DNA of 25,930 nucleotides from Spirochaetia bacterium (GTDB taxonomy: Bacteria; Spirochaetota; Spirochaetia; Treponematales; Treponemataceae), in assembly GCA_900769325.1 (NCBI GenBank), contig CAAGGF010000052.1:1-25930 (forward strand). The letters run 5' to 3'. The stretch's first letter is position 1, and every line of letters starts with the position of its first letter. The notes under the pieces are model-generated. The model had not been told where the DNA came from and made no database searches. It saw only the letters and a program-made list of their open reading frames with translations. Both the position numbers and the translations under genes were made by a program. Positions 14,660 to 21,385 of the stretch are shown here, in pieces.

Positions 14660-16561
14660 TTGAATCAGGCCTTAAAATTCAAAAAAAACAAGCAGGATTC
14701 CTCGCATTTTCTTCCGGTTTCAAAAAAAGAAGCAGAAGACCTTGGCTGGTCTGAAGTCGATTTTGTTTTCGTTTCCGGGGATGCTTACATCGATCATCCG
14801 TCGTTTGCACCAAGCCTTTTAGGTCGACTTCTTGAAAAAAACGGCTACAGAGTCGGAATAATTGCCCAGCCTGATGTAACAAATTCAGAAAGTTTTAAAA
14901 TCTTCGGACGACCACGCCTTGCTTTTCTTGTTTCTGCAGGAGCGATGGACAGCATGGTAAGCAATTACACCGCAAACAAAAAAATCCGCTCCTCTGATGC
15001 ATATTCACACGGCGGAATAAGCGGAAAAAGACCAGACAGAGCGACAATCGTCTATGTTTCAAAAATCCGTGAAGCGTTCAAAAACATTCCTGTTATAATC
15101 GGCGGAATCGAAGCAAGTTTACGCCGCTGTGCACACTACGATTACTGGACAGACAAAATTCGCCGTTCAATTCTTTTAGACAGCAAAGCAGATTTACTTT
15201 TATACGGAATGGGAGAACACAGCATTCTTCAAGTTGCATCTCTTTTAAACAAAGGCGTTCCAATCAAGCAAATTAAAAATGTCAAAGGTTCTGTCTGGGT
15301 AACCGGAAAAAAAGAAGAAATTTCTAATTTTATAGAAGAATTAAAAAATTCGTGCCAAAAACAAAACTTACCGGAAAGAGGCGTCATTTTTCTTCCGAGT
15401 TTTGAAGAAGTTTCAGAAAATTCCCCAGAAGGAAAACAAAAATTTGCAGAAAGTTTTTTAATTCAGGAGCAGAACACAGATTTAATAAATGCTTCTATTT
15501 TAATTGAACAGACAGATTCAAGATTCATCGTTCAAAATCCGCCTTCACCGCCGCTTTCACAACAAGAATTCGACCAGATAATGGAACTTCCATATCAAAA
15601 AAAATGGCATCCCGTTTACGATAAGCCTGCAGAAAACGGAAAAACAGGAGTTCCGGCACTTCAGGAAGTTTTGTTCGACCTTCAAAGTGTACGCGGCTGT
15701 TTCGGCTCATGTTCTTTTTGTGCAATAACTTTCCACCAAGGAAGAACAATTCAGGCGAGAAGCCACGAATCCATTATAAAAGAAGCTGAGGCACTAACAA
15801 AACGGTCAGATTTTAAAGGCTACATTCACGATGTCGGAGGACCTACTGCAAATTTCAGAAAGCCTTCATGCAAAAAACAACTTGCTTTCGGTGTGTGCAA
15901 AAACCGCCAGTGCCTTGATCCAAAACCGTGCCCTAACCTTGAAGTAAGCCACGAAGATTACATTCAGCTTTTGAGAAAACTCCGCAAAATCCCTGGAATA
16001 AAAAAGATTTTCATCCGCTCAGGAATCAGATTCGATTATTTAATGCTTGATAAAGACAAAACTTTTCTCGAAGAACTGTGCAAGTTTCACATAAGCGGAC
16101 AGCTGAAAGTCGCCCCTGAAAGCGTAAGCGATAAAGTCCTTTCACTCATGAGAAAAAGTTCCCATTCAGTCTACGAAAAATTTGAAGAAGAATACGCCCG
16201 AATGAACAAAAAACTTGAAAAAAAACAGTATCTTGTTCCGTATTACATCGCAAGTCACCCCGGTTCAACTCTAAAAGACGCACTTGAAACTGCAAAATAC
16301 TTAAAAAAAACAGGATTCGTTCCAGACCAGATTCAAGATTTTTACCCCACACCCGGAAGCCTTTCTACATGCCAGTACTACACAGAACTCGACCCGTATT
16401 CCAGAAATCCAGACGGAACTTTCAAATCAATTTATGTTCCAAAAAAAGAACGCGAAAGAAAACTCCAGAGGGCCTTGATTCAGTTCAACAAAAAAGAAAA
16501 CAAGAATCTCGTCCTTGAAGCGATGAAAATTCTAAACGAAAACCCACACACACTTCTTTAA
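14660..16561 (+). CDS. YgiQ-family radical SAM protein
   Basis: Radical S-adenosylmethionine enzyme of the UPF0313/YgiQ family, 633 residues; biochemical function not established as far as I know. The N-terminal B12-binding-like domain region has the family opening FLPVSKKEAEDLGW and SGDAYIDHPSF. The radical SAM motif CxxxCxxC is RGCFGSCSFC (C347, C351, C354). A second Cys group (CKKQ, GVCKNRQC, KPCPNL) typical of YgiQ follows, and the C-terminal region has FYPTPGSLSTC. The start is a TTG that begins immediately after the TAA of the purF-like gene (zero spacing), with GGAAAAG about 6 bases upstream inside that gene. The two are therefore almost certainly co-transcribed and translationally coupled. 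No obvious terminator follows. Confidence 0.93.
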   Translation: MNQALKFKKNKQDSSHFLPVSKKEAEDLGWSEVDFVFVSGDAYIDHPSFAPSLLGRLLEKNGYRVGIIAQPDVTNSESFKIFGRPRLAFLVSAGAMDSMVSNYTANKKIRSSDAYSHGGISGKRPDRATIVYVSKIREAFKNIPVIIGGIEASLRRCAHYDYWTDKIRRSILLDSKADLLLYGMGEHSILQVASLLNKGVPIKQIKNVKGSVWVTGKKEEISNFIEELKNSCQKQNLPERGVIFLPSFEEVSENSPEGKQKFAESFLIQEQNTDLINASILIEQTDSRFIVQNPPSPPLSQQEFDQIMELPYQKKWHPVYDKPAENGKTGVPALQEVLFDLQSVRGCFGSCSFCAITFHQGRTIQARSHESIIKEAEALTKRSDFKGYIHDVGGPTANFRKPSCKKQLAFGVCKNRQCLDPKPCPNLEVSHEDYIQLLRKLRKIPGIKKIFIRSGIRFDYLMLDKDKTFLEELCKFHISGQLKVAPESVSDKVLSLMRKSSHSVYEKFEEEYARMNKKLEKKQYLVPYYIASHPGSTLKDALETAKYLKKTGFVPDQIQDFYPTPGSLSTCQYYTELDPYSRNPDGTFKSIYVPKKERERKLQRALIQFNKKENKNLVLEAMKILNENPHTLL

Positions 16562-16651
16562 CTAAACTTTTTTAAAATCTCAGAAGAAAAATTTAAAATA
16601 CCGAATGACTCTAAGACATCCTTGCCAGACATCCCCACCTTAAAAAAATTC

Positions 16652-16680
16652 TTGACAAATCAGCAAACCGGTTTCATACT
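16652..16680 (+). promoter_or_regulatory. Strong sigma-70-type promoter of the envelope-protein operon
   Basis: Consensus TTGACA (16652-16657), 17-base spacer, CATACT (16675-16680; 5 of 6 to TATAAT as TATACT-like). It lies about 55 bases before the first gene and drives three plus-strand genes up to the terminator at 20001. Confidence 0.7.
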
Positions 16681-16733
16681 TAATTTGGGAGGAATTTTAT
16701 TCGTATAATGAACACGGAGTTTTTTAAATTATT

Positions 16734-17501
16734 GTGCGACAGAAAAAAAGAATTTCTTCCATTGCTTTCCTCATAATCCTTATCTTTTTCTCTCAGCCTG
16801 TTTTTTCACAAACTGAACTTGAAATTTCTCCGTTCGAGGACGATTTTTTTGCCCTTCCTGAGCAAGAAAAAAAAGAGCCTTTAAAAGAACCTGATTCCGT
16901 TTTTCAGCAACTCAAGGAAGATTCTGAAGATGATTCTCTAGATTCTGAAGACGAATACAAGCAGGTTTCTTTTTCGCCTGTGAAAAAATTTTCCGTGATA
17001 AATGTCGGGGCAAGCGGAATGTTTTTTGCAGACAAAACGCTCGGCTACCCTTTTGCAATTGCAGCAGAATCTTTGTGGTACACTACAAAATTTACAGCCC
17101 CGTTTTATGAAGGAGTCGGTTTAAAATTAGCAGTCGGATTTCCGGGAAGCGATTTTCCAAAAACCTACAAGGCATTGAATTCTTCTGCAAATATTAATCC
17201 GCCTGTCCTTACGATGTTTGAAATTCTTCTTCCGGTCGGTTTTGAAATTTTTACTTCGGAAGATTTGAGTTTCTTTTCGGAACTTGCGTTTACAACAAGG
17301 TTCAACATTCTTTTAAACCTTGGAATTGCTTCTTCTGTTCCGGCATTTTCTCTTGGAGGAAGAATTAAAACCGGAATAAATTTTAAATTTCTTGGTGCAT
17401 CTTTTGCAGTTCAATATGACAGCCTGTGCGGAATTATCCCGGAAGTCAATTTGTACGCAAAAATCAGCATAAAACCAAAGAAAAATAAAACAAAAGATTA
17501 A
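16734..17501 (+). CDS. Secreted, probably outer-membrane beta-barrel-like protein
   Basis: Unrecognised protein of 255 residues. A signal peptide (KKRISSIAFLIILIFFSQPVFS) would be cut after S25. An acidic Glu/Asp-rich linker follows (about 28-75: EQEKKEPLKEPD, EDSEDDSLDSEDE). Residues 80-250 alternate polar and hydrophobic positions with many Gly and aromatic residues (VGASGMFFADK, EGVGLKLAVGF, FSLGGRIKTG), suggesting antiparallel membrane strands. The chosen start is GTG; GGAG lies 14 bases upstream, a wide spacing, and no better in-frame start precedes the signal peptide. It is first in a three-gene operon with two lipoproteins, which suggests a joint role at the cell surface. The function is unknown. 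Confidence 0.75.
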   Translation: MRQKKRISSIAFLIILIFFSQPVFSQTELEISPFEDDFFALPEQEKKEPLKEPDSVFQQLKEDSEDDSLDSEDEYKQVSFSPVKKFSVINVGASGMFFADKTLGYPFAIAAESLWYTTKFTAPFYEGVGLKLAVGFPGSDFPKTYKALNSSANINPPVLTMFEILLPVGFEIFTSEDLSFFSELAFTTRFNILLNLGIASSVPAFSLGGRIKTGINFKFLGASFAVQYDSLCGIIPEVNLYAKISIKPKKNKTKD

Positions 17502-17513
17502 AAGGAGTTTTTT

Positions 17514-18023
17514 TTGAAACAAAATAAATTTCGATTGATTCATCTTATGGCTTTCTCATTTCTGAATTTTATTTTTGTTTCCTGTTCAAACTGGAACGAT
17601 TTTTTCGAATCCTACAATAAAAATTTTGCACCGATTGCGCCGGAACAAAAAAAGTTTGTCCTTTCAGATGAAACTCAAAATTCTTTAATACGGGAAGAAT
17701 TTTTTGACATCGATTACAGCATTAATTCTGAATTGACAGCATCTTTTTGTGCACCAATCGACTGTGATAAATATCTTTGGAAAATCACAGACCTCGGAGC
17801 AAGCGAGCCTCTTTTTGATGCAAAAACCGTTTATTGTTGGGGAACAAAATCAATTTCAGTTTACTTTCCGACGGATTCTGAAAATATTTTTTACAAAAGA
17901 TTTTTGGAAAACAACGAACGCCAAGTTCATTTTACTTTAACTCTAACAGTTACGCTCGGTGAAAAAACTTACGAAGATTCTACAACGCTAAGAATTTTCA
18001 AAAGCAATACTTCCCAAGAATAA
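17514..18023 (+). CDS. Small lipoprotein, function unknown
   Basis: Protein of 169 residues starting at TTG, preceded by AAAAGGAG at about the right distance. The signal peptide ends in FVSC (21-24), so Cys24 is the likely lipid anchor. The mature part has beta-rich segments (FFDIDYSINSELTASF, KYLWKITDLG, SISVYFPT, QVHFTLTLTVTLGEKTYED) that read like a single PKD- or Ig-type sandwich. This is a visual impression, not a family match. Three more Cys (58-125 region) could form a disulfide. It begins 12 bases after the upstream barrel-like gene and belongs to the same operon. Confidence 0.78.
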   Translation: MKQNKFRLIHLMAFSFLNFIFVSCSNWNDFFESYNKNFAPIAPEQKKFVLSDETQNSLIREEFFDIDYSINSELTASFCAPIDCDKYLWKITDLGASEPLFDAKTVYCWGTKSISVYFPTDSENIFYKRFLENNERQVHFTLTLTVTLGEKTYEDSTTLRIFKSNTSQE

Positions 18024-18090
18024 CTGATTTTACGGGAATTTTTACATGCTTCGTCGAGGCATTTCCCATATTTACAACTTGGAGGGTCTT

Positions 18091-19989
18091 ATGACTTTCA
18101 GAAAATTTACAAATTTACTTCTGTCAATTTTCCTTGCCTTTGCATTCATTTCATGTAATCAGGTTGCAGGCGGAATCGAAGACGGAACATCAATGGCATC
18201 TTTAAAAATTTCAGTAGAAAACGAACCTTTAAACCGTTCTATAATTGCCGACGAAGCTGACATTTTTAAAGTTGGAGATGCTGGTCTTACTTATGTTCTT
18301 TCAGGAATTTCAAAAGAATCAGGAAAAACATTAGATGCACAAACTGTTACGCTAACAGAAAAAAGTACAGGTCATTACTCATTTAACGAAACAATCTATC
18401 TTGCTGCAAAAAAATGGGTTTTAACGCTTGTTGCATACACAACCTATAACGGCGAAAACGATCCTGGAAATGTTGCTGTCCTCAAGGGAACTTCGCTCGT
18501 TGACCTTACAAACGGAACCGGAACTGCAAATTTCGTAATGGGAATCAAAGGACTTTCAACAAAAGCACAGGCAACAATCACGGCAAAAATTCCTGATTCA
18601 GATAAACTTACATCAAAATACACAATCGGAATTTACAACAAACGAGATGGTTCAGTAATAACAGAAAAAAAAGATGTCGCTGTCACTGCTTCAACAGAAT
18701 TTGACATCAATTACATTGCAGACCCTGTTGAACCTGGAAACTACATTTTCAAAGTAATTTTCTATGATATAGCTGGAAAAGTTGTCGGTTCATATTTTGA
18801 CACAATCATCTTTGAACCTGGTGTAAATTTCGATTATGACCTTGGAACAATCGATGTAATTGGCAAAAAACCTGCAATTCCAGAAAATCTTAAAGTCTTC
18901 CTTATTAACGATTCAGAAACTTTAGACACTTATAATGTGCGTGTAACTTGGGACCGCTCAGCCCTTACTGCAAACTACGAACTTGAACTCATTACATTCA
19001 CCTCAGACGGAAATCCAAGCGACACAAAAACTTCAAAAATCTACGGAATCAAATCAATGGATCCAGACGATGACACACTTGTAGATTTTGTAGGTTCAAA
19101 CATAATCGGTCCTGACAGCTCTGCGATGCTTTCATGCGACAATTCGTGCGTACTCACATTACAACTCGGAAAAGTTTACGAAATCAAATTACGCGCAAGA
19201 AACTACATCGCCGCATCTGAATGGCAGGAAAGAATCGATGCTGATGACGAAACTGGCTACACAGGATTTAAAATAGGAAATGAAGCTGCTCCAATCAGAA
19301 TCAACCGTCTTAGAATCGACTACAATCTTTCATCAGGAACTTTAAAAGAATTTACAGGCGGAACAGAAACTGCAACTTACACACAAAAATACGCTGAATA
19401 CAAATCTTGGAATTCTACGCTTCCAAGCACAGACCTTCTTTCTATAAGCGAAACAGAACCTCAAGACGGATACACATTAAAATTCGGCGATTCCCAATTC
19501 AAAGGCTGGTATGAAGATTCTACAGAAACTGCAACAGAAGTTACAAATTTCTCTTACACAAATCTTTCTGTAGTTGCAAAATACGGTCAGTCATTTGCAA
19601 GCGACATTTCAAATGCAGAACGCGAAAAAGACCTTGAAAGAAGCGACATCAAAATTTCTGCAAAAAATGACGGAACAACTTTTGCAGAAGTTACAGCAGA
19701 TGCACTTTCAGGAAGCTACATAATTCCACGCCTCGATGACAACGGAAAGTTAAATACTATAAAAGTTGCTGTAAATACAACTGATGAAAAATATACTGAT
19801 GTAAGATTTACAATAACTTCAACAGTGTCACAAATAATTTACAATCTCTCAACTAAAGAACTTGTTAATTCTATAGAAACAGAATTTAAGACAGACGAAT
19901 TTGATGCTGGAAAATACCAGATTACAGTTACCGCCAACACAAAAAATTCAACAAACCGTGAACAGCAGTTTATAATCGAACTTCAGTAA
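18091..19989 (+). CDS. Multidomain surface lipoprotein with fibronectin-III-like and InlB-type repeat segments
   Basis: Protein of 632 residues. I place the start at ATG 18091 because GGAGGG lies 4 bases upstream and the signal peptide begins there; an in-frame ATG at 18046 would add 15 unlikely residues. The lipobox is FISC (19-22). Four or more beta-sandwich modules are suggested: about 35-160 (SLKISVENEPLNRSI), 160-270 (TAKIPDSDKLTSKYTIGIY), 275-400 fibronectin-III-like (PENLKVFLINDSETLDTYNV then RVTWDRSALTANYELEL), and 420-510 with the Listeria-Bacteroides repeat phrase FKGWYEDSTETATEV. A final domain ends at 632. Such proteins are usually adhesins or scaffolds. It is last in the operon and is followed by a strong terminator. 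Confidence 0.82.
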   Translation: MTFRKFTNLLLSIFLAFAFISCNQVAGGIEDGTSMASLKISVENEPLNRSIIADEADIFKVGDAGLTYVLSGISKESGKTLDAQTVTLTEKSTGHYSFNETIYLAAKKWVLTLVAYTTYNGENDPGNVAVLKGTSLVDLTNGTGTANFVMGIKGLSTKAQATITAKIPDSDKLTSKYTIGIYNKRDGSVITEKKDVAVTASTEFDINYIADPVEPGNYIFKVIFYDIAGKVVGSYFDTIIFEPGVNFDYDLGTIDVIGKKPAIPENLKVFLINDSETLDTYNVRVTWDRSALTANYELELITFTSDGNPSDTKTSKIYGIKSMDPDDDTLVDFVGSNIIGPDSSAMLSCDNSCVLTLQLGKVYEIKLRARNYIAASEWQERIDADDETGYTGFKIGNEAAPIRINRLRIDYNLSSGTLKEFTGGTETATYTQKYAEYKSWNSTLPSTDLLSISETEPQDGYTLKFGDSQFKGWYEDSTETATEVTNFSYTNLSVVAKYGQSFASDISNAEREKDLERSDIKISAKNDGTTFAEVTADALSGSYIIPRLDDNGKLNTIKVAVNTTDEKYTDVRFTITSTVSQIIYNLSTKELVNSIETEFKTDEFDAGKYQITVTANTKNSTNREQQFIIELQ

Positions 19990-20000
19990 AAAAAGATAAA

Positions 20001-20040
20001 AAAATGCTCTGAAAAGTTTTCAGAGCATTTTTTTTTTATT
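20001..20040. terminator. Bidirectional intrinsic terminator
   Basis: AAAATGCTCTGAAAA (20001-20015) pairs with TTTTCAGAGCATTTT (20017-20031), with T-runs on the right and an A-rich flank on the left. It sits between the convergent lipoprotein operon and the wecA-like gene and serves both. Confidence 0.92.
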
Positions 20041-20045
20041 CATCA

Positions 20046-21200
20046 TTATTCATCATCGTCATCTACTATAACAGCAGAAACTTTTGGTTCCACTGGTTTT
20101 TGTCTTGTTTCTTCGTAATAATCAGGAATTTTATCTTTATTTCTAAGCTGCGTTTCCAAAGTGATTCGCCTTAAAACTGCACGGTTTGTATAATGAATTA
20201 CAGCAAAAAACGCAATCATGAAAACATAAATCAAACAAAGAAGTAAAGCAGCCTGCCTTTTTGACATAATTCTTGAAGCAAGAAAAATATTTAAACAAAT
20301 GAAAATTTGAATTCCAAGCAAAAAATAAAGTGCATGAGTTTTTGTAAAACCGATATTTAAAAGCTTGTGATGAAGATGAAGCCTGTCCGGACTCATTATA
20401 GGCCTGTGGTCTCGTATACGCCTCCAGATTGCCGCAATCGTATCAAGCATAGGAATTGCAACTACTAAAAGCTGAATGATAAATTTATTATATTCAAGAT
20501 TTTCTGCGTTTATTGAATAAAGCGGAATTGTTGCAATCATAAAACCTAAGAACTGACTTCCACCGTCACCCATAAAAATTTTTGCAGGCGGCCAGTTGAA
20601 ACATAAAAATCCGACAAGACTTGCAGAAAGAATAAAGCAAATCGCCGCACCTTCTTCATATTTGTTATTTATAAAAAGAATTCCGTAAATAACGAGAGCG
20701 CAAAGCGAAAGCGTTCCGCACAATCCGTCAAGACCGTCGATTAAATTAAAAGCATTTATAATTCCCAAAATCCAGAAAAAAGTGAGACAGTAACTTATAT
20801 AATCAGGAAGTTGCCATGAAAATATTCTTCGGATTTTAAAATCGTTTAAAACAAGAATCAGAGTTGCTGCAAGCTGAACGAGGAGTTTAAAAATTGCCCG
20901 CATCTCGATTAAATCATCTATGACACCGAAAACAAAAATCAAAGTCCCCGAAACAATGAGCGGCCACATATTTTTTATTGAAAGGCTTTCATCAACTTTG
21001 AAACAGACAATCGTACAAATAAAAAACGCAAGAGCAAAAGCAATTCCACCAAGACGCGGAATATTCCCGGAATGAATTTTTCTTGCAGAAACAGAATCGT
21101 AAAGAGAATACTTTTTACAAACAAACATTACCAGCACAGTAAGCAGAACGCAAAGCACGAATGCTGCACCGGAAAAAATGTAAATAAAATTAACTGACAA
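20046..21200 (-). CDS. WecA/TagO-type undecaprenyl-phosphate glycosyl-1-phosphate transferase
   Basis: Polytopic inner-membrane enzyme of the MraY/WecA family that moves a sugar-1-phosphate (usually GlcNAc-1-P) from a UDP-sugar to undecaprenyl phosphate, starting a surface glycan. From the TTG at 21200 it has 384 residues. Motifs are IHSGNIPRLGG (42-52), the Mg-binding DD (D95-D96), NAFNLIDGLDGL (149-160), KIFMGDGGSQFLG (207-219) and the HIHH-like HLHH (275-278). About ten hydrophobic segments and an acidic tail (VDDDDE) follow. The frame can be extended to a GTG at 21224 through a G10 tract. I prefer the TTG because the G-tract then sits at ribosome-site distance (8 bases) and the first membrane helix starts as in the family. 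It is not MraY by context: no cell-wall cluster surrounds it. Confidence 0.9.
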   Translation of the reverse strand: MSVNFIYIFSGAAFVLCVLLTVLVMFVCKKYSLYDSVSARKIHSGNIPRLGGIAFALAFFICTIVCFKVDESLSIKNMWPLIVSGTLIFVFGVIDDLIEMRAIFKLLVQLAATLILVLNDFKIRRIFSWQLPDYISYCLTFFWILGIINAFNLIDGLDGLCGTLSLCALVIYGILFINNKYEEGAAICFILSASLVGFLCFNWPPAKIFMGDGGSQFLGFMIATIPLYSINAENLEYNKFIIQLLVVAIPMLDTIAAIWRRIRDHRPIMSPDRLHLHHKLLNIGFTKTHALYFLLGIQIFICLNIFLASRIMSKRQAALLLCLIYVFMIAFFAVIHYTNRAVLRRITLETQLRNKDKIPDYYEETRQKPVEPKVSAVIVDDDDE

Positions 21201-21208
21201 AAAGAATA

Positions 21209-21218
21209 CCCCCCCCCC
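21209..21218 (-). repeat. G10 homopolymer at the wecA-like translation start
   Basis: Ten consecutive C on the plus strand (G on the coding strand). It is the only G/C homopolymer of this size seen in an otherwise AT-rich window. It lies 8 bases upstream of the preferred TTG start and inside the reading frame of the alternative GTG start. Confidence 0.95.
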
Positions 21219-21241
21219 ACGCACCTTATAATTTGTGGAGG
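21214..21241 (-). promoter_or_regulatory. Possible leader hairpin masking the wecA ribosome site
   Basis: In the mRNA, CCUCCAC (complement of 21235-21241) can pair over seven positions, one of them U:G, with GUGGGGG (complement of 21214-21220), leaving a 14-base loop. CCUCC is also the anti-Shine-Dalgarno core, so this arm mimics 16S rRNA and would compete for the G-tract. Confidence 0.4.
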
Positions 21242-21309
21242 AAACAAGATTTATAAACCGTTATTAAATTAATTTTTTAAATTTAACCAGTTTCCGTGTT
21301 TCTTTCTAG

Positions 21310-21338
21310 TATAACACAATTTACATATCTTGTCATAA
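21310..21338 (-). promoter_or_regulatory. Promoter of the wecA-like gene (extended -10)
   Basis: On the minus strand: ATGACA (complement of 21333-21338), 17 bases, TATACT (complement of 21310-21315) preceded by TGT, an extended -10. The leader to the TTG start is about 100 bases and contains the CCUCCAC arm and the G10 tract. Confidence 0.65.
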
Positions 21339-21385
21339 AATTTAAAAAAAATCAGTGAAATTTTACACACACTTAATTACAAATT

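Noticed and set aside
20046..21224. MraY of peptidoglycan synthesis
   Set aside because: Overall motifs (IPRLGG, NAFNLIDGLDGL, HLHH) fit the WecA/TagO branch better and no mur or division genes are nearby.
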